DNA of 64,000 bases from assembly GCF_023370775.1 (NCBI RefSeq), contig NZ_JAMCCQ010000001.1, positions 310,001-374,000 on the forward strand, in the 5' to 3' direction. Below, piece after piece: positions 28,994-38,261 of the stretch. The position numbers were made by a program, and so were the translations under genes. The notes beneath the pieces are model-generated. The model searched no databases. It saw nothing but the letters and a program-made list of their open reading frames with translations, and was not told the origin of the DNA. Positions within the stretch are counted from its first letter, which is position 1; every line of letters begins with the position of its first letter. The DNA is from Marivita sp. GX14005. Lineage in GTDB: Bacteria; Pseudomonadota; Alphaproteobacteria; Rhodobacterales; Rhodobacteraceae.

Positions 28994-31201
28994 TCAGTCC
29001 TCCTCGATCGTGATGTTGGTTGACTTGGCGGGCAGGTCCGAGGGTGCGGTCGCATCGCCAGACGGCTTTTTCGGCGCGTTGTGATCCATGGGAACACCGG
29101 TCAGTTCTTCCGTGGACGGAATATGATGGCCCAGTTCACCCTTCTGCTGAGCAGGCGCCTTGCGCTCGAAGAACTCGACGCCGACCAACAGGTCCCGCTC
29201 GGCGCGCTCCATGCGCTCCTCCGACCAGTCCTCAAGGTTCAAGCTGGACGCCTGCTTAGCCTGCTCGTTGCGATCATTGATGGCCTTGATGGCTTCGCGC
29301 ACCGCCACATTGGCCAAGCGGTTCGAGGTCGGGTTGGCCGAACGGGTATGCCGGATAGCCGTCAGCCAGGTCTGTGCAGCAACCCCTTTCAGGGAAGTGT
29401 CCAGGGCCGGAACCTCGAACCATTCCTTGCCCAACCGAACCGAAATCGCACCCATATCCTTTGGGTGCCACCGCACATCAACCATGTGCGGATCCTTGCG
29501 GCGCATATAGGTTTGCAGATGTTCAGCCTGGTAACGCACCCCAAGGATCGTGATCCCGGTCTTGTCGAGACGATACTGGCGCTGCTGCCCGAAACACAGG
29601 CGCATCATTTCCATATCAGGCGGAGGAAGAACCCCGTACTCCTTGCTCAGGCGACGCCACGCGTTGACGGGTGTCTCGCCATTCAGCCCACCGTGAGGCG
29701 TATTGTGGTAGATGTCCGTCACCCAACGGATCAGGGCAAAAGTGAAGTCATCCAGGGTTAGGACGGCCCGCTTCTCCGGATCGGCATCACCTTTCTCGAT
29801 GATGCTGCTGAAAGTGTGACCGGTCAGTCGTGGTGCAAAATCGCTTGCGAAAGTACCAAACACCCGCTCGATGGTTCCGCGGTTCTCAGGCACACCGTTC
29901 ATTGCCATTTCCCATGCGACGCCGAGATCGCTAGCCGACATGCGAAACCGCTGCGACTTGAAGGCTGCGCCGCCGTCGAAAACGATTAGTTCAGGCGTGC
30001 CATGCATGTCCCAAGGCGTCATGCCGCCCACAGCATCTGACCACGCGCCTTTGTTGGTCGTGATCATCTGCAAAAGCTGAATAGCCGCTTCCTCTCCGGG
30101 ATTGCGGCTCAAAACCATCCCAACGATGCAGCGCGTGGCACAACAGATTGCGGCGGTCAGTGTCCAGCGACCACACTTTTTGCGCTTCGTCTTGCCCGAT
30201 CCATCTTCATCACCTTCGACGTAGAGACCCAGCGAACGCTTCGCGTCATCCTCCAGGAGGTCATAAATCCCGCTGCTCTGCATCAGCGTCATGACATCGA
30301 CCGTCCACTCGTCAATCTCAACGCGCTCCAAAGGCCGCGTCACCGAGACGCCGTTCAGAACCGGCCGGAACTTCTTGCGCGCGGCGGCTTCCCCGTTACG
30401 GGCCAATTCAACCTGATAGGGGTCCAGCGCACGGATGGCGCGGCGCACGGTTTCGCGGCTGGGGATGGTAAGCGGTGATTGTCCGTTCGCGACGCGCTGC
30501 TCGTTGCGGTCATGAAAGCTGATCTGCACCTGTTCATGGATATGCTTGATCGATGGCTTTTCCGGAGAGAGATACGTGCGCACCTCTTTCATCACCAGAC
30601 CGATCGCTTCCGGTCCCATGCGGCATGACCGATTGCCGCGGCTGTCGATCCGATCAATAAGGCCGCTCGGGCCGAACTTTTCCATAGCGCTCAGCCACCG
30701 GCGCAGCGTTCTTGGCGATGGAGGAATGCTGAAATCCTCAGCTTTGGGAAGCTTGTCTTTCCCAGAAGGATTTAGATTGTCCGCAAGCTTCATTGCCTTG
30801 GCAATCAGCAAGTCTTCATTCGCCTTAAGGGATTCGTCGGTCTTTTTCAGCGTGCCCTTGTTATAGATCTCCAAAAGGGCTTGCGCGTAGGCTTCACGCT
30901 TGGTCACACGTGTCTTTCTGCCCGAAACAAGACCACCGTAAGCAGTGCTCATCTGAAGTTGGCGCTTTGCCGCAAAGCGAGGATCAAAGTATCCTTGCTC
31001 AACCCGAATTGCGTGTGCATTGCCGAGCCGCTGCATCTCCTGATGTGGGAAGTGCCGTGCGAGTTGCGTTTCGTCATCGCGAACGAACACAAGGCCAACT
31101 TCCGTTTCCTGATGGAGCCGATATCCGACGCCTTCAATGGTGACGCGATCAAACTTGCCAAAGGCGTAGTGGGCATTTTTGTTGGTGAACGAGAGATCCA
31201 T
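28994..31201 (-). CDS. tniA: TniA/TnsB-type DDE transposase
   Basis: A 735-residue retroviral-integrase-fold transposase. N-terminal helix-turn-helix domains (about residues 95-260) include PSPRTLRRWLSAMEKFG. The catalytic triad is Asp297 (VEIDEW), Asp409 (ELIVFDGGAAFKS) and Glu445 (ENRGTIERVFGTF). The Mu-type C-terminal barrel (YRLDKTGITILGVRYQ, VRWHPKDMGAISVRL) and a charged tail that usually contacts TniB follow. It cuts and joins the 3' ends of the element. Confidence 0.95.
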   Translation of the reverse strand: MDLSFTNKNAHYAFGKFDRVTIEGVGYRLHQETEVGLVFVRDDETQLARHFPHQEMQRLGNAHAIRVEQGYFDPRFAAKRQLQMSTAYGGLVSGRKTRVTKREAYAQALLEIYNKGTLKKTDESLKANEDLLIAKAMKLADNLNPSGKDKLPKAEDFSIPPSPRTLRRWLSAMEKFGPSGLIDRIDSRGNRSCRMGPEAIGLVMKEVRTYLSPEKPSIKHIHEQVQISFHDRNEQRVANGQSPLTIPSRETVRRAIRALDPYQVELARNGEAAARKKFRPVLNGVSVTRPLERVEIDEWTVDVMTLMQSSGIYDLLEDDAKRSLGLYVEGDEDGSGKTKRKKCGRWTLTAAICCATRCIVGMVLSRNPGEEAAIQLLQMITTNKGAWSDAVGGMTPWDMHGTPELIVFDGGAAFKSQRFRMSASDLGVAWEMAMNGVPENRGTIERVFGTFASDFAPRLTGHTFSSIIEKGDADPEKRAVLTLDDFTFALIRWVTDIYHNTPHGGLNGETPVNAWRRLSKEYGVLPPPDMEMMRLCFGQQRQYRLDKTGITILGVRYQAEHLQTYMRRKDPHMVDVRWHPKDMGAISVRLGKEWFEVPALDTSLKGVAAQTWLTAIRHTRSANPTSNRLANVAVREAIKAINDRNEQAKQASSLNLEDWSEERMERAERDLLVGVEFFERKAPAQQKGELGHHIPSTEELTGVPMDHNAPKKPSGDATAPSDLPAKSTNITIEED

Positions 31202-31287
31202 GGGAATTTCCTTTCAAGGGATCAGGCGGCATGAGGCCGCGGGAAATGCATGCTTTCGCAGGCGGTACAGCGGTCCGAAGCGCTGTT

Positions 31288-31458
31288 TTATTTGCGAGTT
31301 CTCAGCAATGAGGGCGGAGCGATGCTCATCCAGCAATCGTCGATCTCCACCCGCTCAAAGGGTGAAGGTTTTCGATCGACGCCATTTAGGGAGACAAGCT
31401 GATAGCTAGCGATTGTCCGGTCAGAGTTCATAAGAACTTCTAAGAAGAATCGGGGCAT
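31288..31458 (-). pseudogene. 56-codon remnant of a TniA-type transposase, between tnsA-like and tniA
   Basis: An open frame begins at ATG 31458 after an AAAGGA site and ends at TAA 31288-31290. Its middle reads LNGVDRKPSPFERVEIDDCW, which aligns with residues 282-298 of the TniA encoded next door (LNGVSVTRPLERVEIDEW), including the first catalytic Asp. The rest of the catalytic domain is missing. It therefore looks like a relic of a second, divergent TniA, although its intact ribosome-binding site means it could still be made. The remaining sequence between 31202 and 31590 shows no other gene. Confidence 0.6.
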
Positions 31459-31590
31459 TATTTGTCCTTTCGTCAGGCGTAGAGAGGTCGAACCCAGGCG
31501 AAGGTCGCCTCGGCGGAATCAGGAAAAAGGGGGGGGTGAAGATCAGCCACGCTTAATCACTTGGAACTGGCCGACCTTCGGAGAGAAAGA

Positions 31591-32268
31591 TCAGATCATG
31601 CGCGTCCGCATGATTTCCGTGCTGCGCTCGATGCGTTCATGACGCACCATCTGGAGGTGGCCTGAACGGATCAGTCGAACGATGGCGCGAAAGCCCATTC
31701 CCTCGAGGCGTGTCTCGTCCACAAGGGCACCAACGGTCGTGGTGCCGCAGACCTTTCTGGATGCATCCTGAGCGACGGGGTCCGCAAAGGCATCAGGGCG
31801 ACGTACCGAGTGGAACAGCTTCGCATTGTGTAGTTCGACCGGGCAGACGTCCTCTTCGGTGAACAAGCGGAAATCGTCCAGAAAACACTGCGCAATGGCC
31901 TGCTCTTTGATACGCGCGAGCTTGCACTCATAAGCTTGGCTGACCCGGCTCGCCGGACGAACGGCGTAGCCGCAGACGGTGCCATCGATCCGTGTGACGA
32001 CCAGGTCGATGAAATGGTCAAAAAACTCGCCGTGCTCATCATACCATGCGAACTGAATTTGTTCGACGAGGTCCAAAGTGTTTGGACGGTAGCCCAACAA
32101 CAGGGCAGCGTTAGTCTCAAGATGGCTTTCAGTGCCAAGGCGCACGCCTTCCTGATCACCCAGGACGAGGCCGCCGGTAAAGTGCTTGGTCGAGCCAACT
32201 TGGGTCTTACGGTTGCCACGGCTGAATGCGGGAAGGCGGATACCGCCGAATTGGAAGTGATAGGACAT
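31591..32268 (-). CDS. tnsA: TnsA-like transposon endonuclease
   Basis: A 225-residue protein. The N-terminal part has the TnsA nuclease layout: ESHLET (Glu47/Glu51), then LVEQIQFAWYDEHGEFFDHFIDLVV with catalytic-type Asp88, then a strand ending YAVRP. In Tn7 TnsA the last position is Lys; here it is Arg104. The C-terminal part (GMGFRAIVRLIRSGHLQMVRHE) resembles a winged-helix for partner or DNA contact. TnsA cuts the 5' ends so the element leaves the donor cleanly. Start at 32268 is preceded by a GAAAGAGA site; a longer frame to 32397 lacks support. Confidence 0.75.
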   Translation of the reverse strand: MSYHFQFGGIRLPAFSRGNRKTQVGSTKHFTGGLVLGDQEGVRLGTESHLETNAALLLGYRPNTLDLVEQIQFAWYDEHGEFFDHFIDLVVTRIDGTVCGYAVRPASRVSQAYECKLARIKEQAIAQCFLDDFRLFTEEDVCPVELHNAKLFHSVRRPDAFADPVAQDASRKVCGTTTVGALVDETRLEGMGFRAIVRLIRSGHLQMVRHERIERSTEIMRTRMI

Positions 32269-33226
32269 GATCGTCTCTTTCTTTCGAACATAAGAAGGGG
32301 ATCGCTGCCCGAGAGTTCGGAAAGCGGTTGACCCCAGAAGCCGTCCAACCGATTTCGCCAAGGCGCTGAGCACCCGTCGTGAAACTGCTGAAGACAAGCC
32401 TCTCCTGTCCCCATCTGGAGATGGGTTGGGCGGGATCTGTCATGTGTGAAAAGACCGATGTCCTTGAAGCGATCGCGTTAAGGTGATAGCTTCACGTTGA
32501 AGTCAGGAAGACCTCGGTCTTTCGAGTTAAGTCGCGGTCTGTTGGCGCAGATCGCGATTTTCATTTTTAAGGTTCGGGCATCATCGTTCCTTTACTTGTT
32601 TTTTCTCAGCGTTCGGCTGTCGGTACGCTACCAACAAACTCAGCTTGAGAAAACTTTTTTCCGTTTTAATTCAGAGCCTTACGAAACTCAGAGCGACTCA
32701 TTTTTCGCATATGGGTCCCCAGCTGTAGTTGTGTTTGCCCACGGCTGCCTTGCGAAACCCGGTATCGACCAAGTCACCACGCACTTCCGAACGACGCGCG
32801 AAAAATTACCTGAGTCTTTATATCAGGAATTATTCTTTGTCTTACCTTCCACAAATGATTCCGGAGTCTAGTCCATCAAACCATGGGATTCGCAGGGCGA
32901 ATATAGGCATCGCGTCAATTCAATATGGCCGAGGCCAGAAGGAAGGTACCTGGAGAAAAACACGGTCTTCGCTTTCGCACGCTTCTTTCGAACCCGGCGC
33001 GCGGAACCGCACCGAGGTGGCCTGAGTCAGGCTATCCGTATGAGACGGGAAAAGTTATGAAGCGTTCTTTGTGTCATGGGCCAAGAAATGCACAATGCGC
33101 TGATCGAAAACAAGAAACGCATTGGCAATCGGGACCCGCGGTGTGACGGATTGTGGCGAGGTCGCAACAAAACCTGACTGCGTGAAGAGTAGATATTGTT
33201 AAGGCTTGTGTCGATGAGCTACCTCC

Positions 33227-33268
33227 TCCCTATCAGATGCCAGATGCCCTACCGATCGCTGATAGGGA
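33227..33268. repeat. 10-bp inverted repeat, possible operator
   Basis: TCCCTATCAG (33227-33236) is repeated inverted as CTGATAGGGA (33259-33268), 22 bases apart, with a tandem GATGCC pair in between. It could be an operator or a hairpin; no T-run follows. Confidence 0.4.
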
Positions 33269-33479
33269 GCATGTATGTGAATTGGCACCGCACTCCAAAA
33301 CTCACATTTTCCTCGGAAATTTTATTTCTCAGCGACCCTTGAACGGTGACCGAACTTCCACCAGCGGTCGTTTCCTTCTCTTGACACGAGCTGGCCATGG
33401 ACCTCTGCGCAGAAGAGAGAATAGCGCAACCATTTGAAATCAAACGACAAACGTCGAAGCCTCAACCAACAGTCAATCA

Positions 33480-33508
33480 TTGATCAACCTTGTTCTAAAA
33501 AGTTATAT
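33480..33508 (+). promoter_or_regulatory. Putative sigma-70 promoter for the cargo operon
   Basis: TTGATC (33480-33485) and TTATAT (33503-33508) are 17 bases apart in an A+T-rich stretch, about 75 bases ahead of the first cargo gene. A good match to the bacterial consensus by eye. Confidence 0.5.
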
Positions 33509-33581
33509 GCTGACTTTCTTGTTTTTGCTTGACTTTGAAGTTTAGTCGATCCATGTATCGAAAATGAAAACAGAGGTCCTC

Positions 33582-33857
33582 ATGAACAAAACAGAACACA
33601 TTGATACCAGAATGAACCATCGTGCCATTCGCGGAGATCTCGTAGCCCTCACAATGGAGATTGGTGACGTAGAAGGCGATCGCATCGTCTTATCGTCAGA
33701 AGCGATCAGCGCAGAGGAGGCCGAGCTGCGACATCGGCTTAAGTTGCTCGCGGACGCTCGAAAGAAAGGTGGGGTGGTTGTGGTTGCCGAAGGCGAAAAC
33801 CTTATAACCACCTACCGCAAATCCAACTTCAATGCTAACTTGATAAGAAATAGTTAG
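33582..33857 (+). CDS. Small DUF4258-like protein
   Basis: A 91-residue protein (start at ATG 33582 after AGAGG; an ATG at 33564 would add 6 residues). The pattern TEHIDTRMNHRAIRGDLVAL, GDVEGDRIVLSS and the end KKGGVVVVAEGENLITTYRKSN resembles DUF4258/BrnT-like small proteins, which include toxins of toxin-antitoxin pairs; here no antitoxin gene is seen. It is 20 bases ahead of the pseudo-methylase gene and likely in its operon. Confidence 0.6.
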   Translation: MNKTEHIDTRMNHRAIRGDLVALTMEIGDVEGDRIVLSSEAISAEEAELRHRLKLLADARKKGGVVVVAEGENLITTYRKSNFNANLIRNS

Positions 33858-33877
33858 GTTTATACTTTAGGATAGGC

Positions 33878-35605
33878 ATGAAACTACTAGACTCTCTTTC
33901 ACAATTCCGCAGTACGATGCGCTCCGATGAGAGCTTTGCGCTTTTCGTCAAGGTCGCAGCGGCAGTCGCGCGCGGCGAAACCCCGCAAAATCCGATCGCT
34001 AGGACAATTTCCGACATTGATCTGGATACGCTCATTGCAACATCGCAACGGCTTCTGTCAGAAGCGCCGTCGGAGCGCTTCGCAGCAATCATGGACTATG
34101 TCGATGCGCTGATACTTGGGGCGTCCAATCACGGCCCAGATGTTTGGATCCGCAAAGGTGCCTGTTTGCAGCTTACGAAGCTCATTGGCGATGCCCCGCA
34201 GGTACGCTTTTCCTTCGGCATGAGCTTAAGACCATGTATGACTTTTCTCGCATCCAAGCGAGATCAAGGGACCACCGCTACTGCTGAGTTCTGTTCTCCC
34301 AATACGGACGAATGTGATTTTGCCTCAGACTTGGCCGCGATTGCAGATCTTGAAAGCCACCTGACTATCGTACAGGCGATGCCCTGGGACGACCATACGA
34401 CGCGGAAAGATGCTATCGAAGTCATCTTGCCCCCATTCGGACTAGACGTGTCAAAATATGAGACCTTACCCCAGAGCCTGCTGTCGTTCCTCGACTTGGA
34501 TGAAAGGCAATCGGTTCGACTGAATTGCGAAACAGCCTCTATTTCTAATGCCCTTCAACGCACATTAAACCGCGTCATTATCTCGACCTCTGACGGTGAG
34601 CTTTTCCGCATGGTTGGCACTGAAAAAGTCGCGCGGCGAAACTTGATCGATAGTGGACGTCTGAAAGCTGTCATGGCTGTTCCTTCAGGGATGATGTTCG
34701 CGAACACAGGCATCAAAACGAACCTCGTGGTGATTGATCCCGCCGACAAGAAGGCCGACACCGTGCGGCTCGTAGACCTCGGCCATGCAACCGTCACGCA
34801 GAAGGGGCGTCGTGGTAGGTTAGAGGTCGCCGATGATGCTGATTGGCGCGCCCTCCTCGACTCGCAAGGCTCTGAAGACCCCACCCTTGTCCGGGATGTG
34901 GATTTGGACAAAGTCATGGCCAATAACACCGTGCTCGTGCCCGTGCGCTACCTCAACAGTGGTGCGCGCGATCGGATTGACGCTCTTCTGGCCAAGTCTG
35001 ATGTTGCGGCGCTCGAAGATATTGTCGAACTGATCCGCCCTGTCACGATCTCCGAGGACGAAGAAGGCGAGTACACCCTCTTCGAAGCCGCCCCGGGCGA
35101 CGTGAACAAACGAGGCTTCATCGCCGAGCCGCGCCGCGAAATCAGCGTCTCACGACCAAAGTACAACAAGGCCTTCAACCAGCAACTCCGCCCAGGCGAC
35201 GTACTCCTCTCTATAAAGGGGAATGTGGGGATCACGGCCCTCGCGCCGGATGATGTGCCCAAGGAAGGAGAGAGCGTGATCTGGACCTCAGGGCAATCCA
35301 TGATGATCCTGCGCCCAAAGCAACGTATCCATGTCAGTAGTCTTGCCCTCTTCGAATATCTCTCCAACGCGACCGTAAGGGAGCATCTGCAATCCATCGC
35401 CGGTGGAACAGCGATCCAGACGCTTGCCATGAAGGATATCAAGTCGCTGCCGATCCCGGTGCCGGATGACAAGACCCTTGCAGATGTCGAAGCCGGCTTT
35501 GCCGAACGGCAAAAGCTATTCGATCAGATCGACGCGTTAGAGCATGCAGTGGCCAAGACAAGAAACCAAAGCTGGCCCCATAAAGTGCTTTTTGAGGGCG
35601 GATGA
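33878..35605 (+). CDS. Degenerate N6-adenine methylase fused to an HsdS-like specificity domain
   Basis: A 575-residue protein. Residues 1-330 follow the layout of HsdM-type methylases, with LIDSGRLKAVMAVPSGMMFANTGIKTNLVVIDP as in the region after the catalytic motif. The motif expected to be NPPF reads LPPFG (DAIEVILPPFGLD), and no DPACGTG-type SAM motif is present. Residues about 400-575 resemble an HsdS target-recognition domain (LRPGDVLLSIKGNVGI, IAGGTAIQTLAMKDIKSLPIPVP, then a coiled coil). It is probably not a methyltransferase by itself. It lies 112 bases ahead of hsdM on the same strand and may add specificity or sense DNA. Confidence 0.75.
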   Translation: MKLLDSLSQFRSTMRSDESFALFVKVAAAVARGETPQNPIARTISDIDLDTLIATSQRLLSEAPSERFAAIMDYVDALILGASNHGPDVWIRKGACLQLTKLIGDAPQVRFSFGMSLRPCMTFLASKRDQGTTATAEFCSPNTDECDFASDLAAIADLESHLTIVQAMPWDDHTTRKDAIEVILPPFGLDVSKYETLPQSLLSFLDLDERQSVRLNCETASISNALQRTLNRVIISTSDGELFRMVGTEKVARRNLIDSGRLKAVMAVPSGMMFANTGIKTNLVVIDPADKKADTVRLVDLGHATVTQKGRRGRLEVADDADWRALLDSQGSEDPTLVRDVDLDKVMANNTVLVPVRYLNSGARDRIDALLAKSDVAALEDIVELIRPVTISEDEEGEYTLFEAAPGDVNKRGFIAEPRREISVSRPKYNKAFNQQLRPGDVLLSIKGNVGITALAPDDVPKEGESVIWTSGQSMMILRPKQRIHVSSLALFEYLSNATVREHLQSIAGGTAIQTLAMKDIKSLPIPVPDDKTLADVEAGFAERQKLFDQIDALEHAVAKTRNQSWPHKVLFEGG

Positions 35606-35717
35606 CCCAATGCACCGCAATCCACAACTATAGCGATAACACGGATTCCAATTCCTCGCACTGGCTCCTAAGCTCGTCAAAACTTGGATTGAATCCCAAT
35701 ACTTTAGGAGACCGGCC

Positions 35718-37757
35718 TTGAGCACGGACACCATCAATAACAACGCTTCTTTCATCTGGTCTATCGCGGAACTGCTGCGCGGTGATTTCAAGCAATCCGA
35801 ATATGGCAAGATCGTCTTGCCCTTCACCATCCTGCGGCGGCTTGATTGCCTTTTGGACGGGACCAAACAAGCTGTCCTCGACGAGGTCGCCAACATGCCC
35901 GAGGGCATCGACGACGAGATGCGCATGGACATCCTGTGTGATGCGGCGGACGCGGGCGGACAGATCTACAATGAAAGCCAATTCACCTTCGCAACCCTGC
36001 GCCAGCAGGACGCGGGGCAGCTGCGCACCAACCTCGTGGACTACCTGGCGGGCTTCAGCCCCAATGTTCGCGACATCTTCATCGAGAAGTTCAAGCTGAC
36101 CGAGATTCTGAAAGACCTCGACGAGAAAGGCTCGCTCTGGATGGTCTTCGACCGCTTCTGCCAGATCGACCTGCACCCCGACAAGATCACCAACCTCGAA
36201 ATGGGATACCTTTTCGAAGAGCTGATCCGTCGCTTCTCCGAAATGTCGAACGAGACCGCGGGGGAACACTTCACCCCGCGCGAGGTCGTCCGCCTGTTGG
36301 TTGATCTGCTGCTGGCCAATGACGAAGAGGCGCTGTCGGGCAAGGGCATCATCCGCCGGGTCTATGACCCTGCTTGCGGCACGGGCGGCATGCTGTCTGT
36401 GGCCGAGGAATCCATGAAAGCACTCAACGACGGGCTCAAGGTCGACCTCTTCGGGCAGGAACTGAACGGCGAGTCCTTCGCGATCTGCAAATCTGACATG
36501 ATGGTCAAAGGCCACGACGCCTCACGCATTGCCTATGGTAACACCCTGACTGAAGACGCCCACCGCGCTGAGACCTTCCACTATATGCTCTCCAATCCGC
36601 CCTACGGCGTCGACTGGAAGAAATACGCCGCCCCCATCAAGGAAGAAGCCGAGGACCTGGGCCACCAGGGCCGCTTCGGCGCGGGCCTGCCCAGCACGTC
36701 TGACGGGCAACTCCTGTTCGTGCAGCACATGATCTCCAAGATGCGAGACGATGAAAAGGGCTCGCGCGTGGGGATCGTCATGAACGGCTCGCCGCTGTTC
36801 TCGGGTGGCGCGGCCTCGGGCTATTCCGAAATCCGCCGCTGGCTCATGGAAACCGATCTTGTGGAGGCGATCATCGCCCTGCCCACGGACATTTTCTACA
36901 ATACCGGCATCCAGACCTACATCTGGATTCTGTCCAATCGCAAGCCTGCGGAGCGGCGCGGCAAGGTACAGTTGATCGACGCCAGCGGCGAGCGGTTCTG
37001 GCAGTCCATGCGCAAGTCTCTGGGGTCCAAACGCCGCGAGATCGGCGATGTGGCACGGGCCGAGATCGTGCGCATCTATGGCGATTTCCTGAATGGCCAG
37101 TCGGGCTATGGCGACGTGTCCAAGATCTTCGACACGACCGACTTCGGCTATCGCGAGATCCGGGTGGAACGCCCCCTACGGCTTAGGCTTGAAATCACCC
37201 ATGATCTGCTGGGCGCCCTCAAGGCCGATGAAAAAGCCATGGCTGCGCTGGAGAAGGCGGGCAAGAAGTTCGATGGCTTCACCGACAAAGTGCGCGCCAT
37301 GCTGGAGGAGAAACTGGGCGAGGCCTGGATGGATCGCGCCGTGTTTATCGCTGACGTGACGGACGCCATGGCCGAGCGCGGGGTCAAGCTGCCTGCCGCA
37401 GCGCTCAAGGTGCTGGTGGCGCAGTTTTGCAAGCCGCACGAAGAGGCCGAGATCTGCACCGACAAGAACGGCGATCCCGAACCCGATACCAAGCTGCGCG
37501 ATCACGAGCTGGTGCCCCTGGGCGAGGACTGGCAGGCGTATTTCGCGCGCGAGGTCGAGCCCTTCGTGCCCGACGCCTGGGTGGATACATCCCATGTGGA
37601 CGCTACCGACCGTCAGGTGGGCCGCGTGGGCTACGAGATCAACTTCAACCGGTATTTCTATCAGTACGTGCCGCCGCGGCCGCTGGAGGAGATTGATGCG
37701 GAGCTGAAGGCACTGGAAGCCGGTATTGCAGGGCTGCTGAAAGAGAGTGTGGCGTGA
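35718..37757 (+). CDS. hsdM: Type I restriction-modification DNA methyltransferase HsdM
   Basis: A 679-residue N6-adenine methylase. The N-terminal HsdM helical domain is SFIWSIAELLRGDFKQSEYGKIVLPFTILRRL-like. The SAM motif DPACGTGGM is at about residue 217 and the catalytic NPPYG at about 293. The C-terminal extension is longer than in classical HsdM. It protects host DNA and pairs with HsdS. The start is TTG at 35718, 7 bases after AGGAG. Its stop overlaps the hsdS ATG (TGATG). Confidence 0.95.
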   Translation: MSTDTINNNASFIWSIAELLRGDFKQSEYGKIVLPFTILRRLDCLLDGTKQAVLDEVANMPEGIDDEMRMDILCDAADAGGQIYNESQFTFATLRQQDAGQLRTNLVDYLAGFSPNVRDIFIEKFKLTEILKDLDEKGSLWMVFDRFCQIDLHPDKITNLEMGYLFEELIRRFSEMSNETAGEHFTPREVVRLLVDLLLANDEEALSGKGIIRRVYDPACGTGGMLSVAEESMKALNDGLKVDLFGQELNGESFAICKSDMMVKGHDASRIAYGNTLTEDAHRAETFHYMLSNPPYGVDWKKYAAPIKEEAEDLGHQGRFGAGLPSTSDGQLLFVQHMISKMRDDEKGSRVGIVMNGSPLFSGGAASGYSEIRRWLMETDLVEAIIALPTDIFYNTGIQTYIWILSNRKPAERRGKVQLIDASGERFWQSMRKSLGSKRREIGDVARAEIVRIYGDFLNGQSGYGDVSKIFDTTDFGYREIRVERPLRLRLEITHDLLGALKADEKAMAALEKAGKKFDGFTDKVRAMLEEKLGEAWMDRAVFIADVTDAMAERGVKLPAAALKVLVAQFCKPHEEAEICTDKNGDPEPDTKLRDHELVPLGEDWQAYFAREVEPFVPDAWVDTSHVDATDRQVGRVGYEINFNRYFYQYVPPRPLEEIDAELKALEAGIAGLLKESVA

Positions 37758-38260
37758 TGCGGCTTCGACACCTGCTCAGTGTTGCGCCGTCACCATCGGA
37801 AATCGGTGAGATTGGTGACGGCGATGAGGTAACATTCGCACCCATGGATGCGCTCCAAGATGGCCTTGGAGGTCTTGATACAAGCATAACTAAGCCATTG
37901 GGTGAAGTGCGATCAGGCAGTTACAATTTCTTTGCAGATGGTGATGTCCTACTGGCAAAAGTGACACCCTGTTTTGAAAACGGCAAAAAAGCCCTCGCAA
38001 CCAAGCTTATGAACGGAATTGGCTTTGCTACATCCGAAGTTCATGTCGTGCGTCCGAACCGATCAAAGCTTGATCCCCAATTTCTGATCTACCTTCTTTC
38101 TAGTGAAGACTTTCGAGCAGAAGGCCTGAAAAGTATGACAGGCGCGGGCGGCTTGAAGCGAGTTAGCGAAAAAGCAATCTTGAACTATCGACTAGTTGTA
38201 ACCGACCTCCCCACCCAAAAACGGATCCGCCTTCCTCGACCGCGAAACCGCGCGCATTGA
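37757..38260 (+). pseudogene. hsdS: HsdS, N-terminal half (frameshifted specificity subunit)
   Basis: 167 residues: a first target-recognition domain (SYNFFADGDVLLAKVTPCFENGK, GIGFATSEVHVVRP, GAGGLKRVSEKAILNYRLVV) and the beginning of the central conserved helix (DLPTQKRI). The frame then leaves the HsdS sequence and stops at 38258-38260. The missing continuation FLDRETARID is in the next frame from 38232, so a single-base insertion or two-base deletion occurred at about 38227-38229. The ATG overlaps the hsdM stop. Confidence 0.88.
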
Positions 38261-38261
38261 T

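Larger units (their letters stand above)
32269..33563. other. A+T-rich gene-poor stretch inside the transposon
   Basis: About 1.3 kb with no gene I can support. Short open frames here (for example 32497-32871) lack ribosome-binding sites, family motifs and host-like codon use. It holds an inverted repeat at 33227-33268 and a promoter-like pair at 33480-33508. It separates the transposition module (minus strand) from the cargo (plus strand), so it probably contains divergent promoters. Confidence 0.6.

Noticed and set aside
32497-32871. A 124-codon open frame in the A+T-rich gap
   Set aside because: No ribosome-binding site, no family motif and atypical amino-acid use; treated as non-coding.
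38219-38223. Programmed frameshift at the A-run in hsdS
   Set aside because: The A-run is only five to six bases, and shifting there would give QNGSAFLDRE instead of QKRI-AFLDRE; the change is better placed a few bases later, at 38227-38229.
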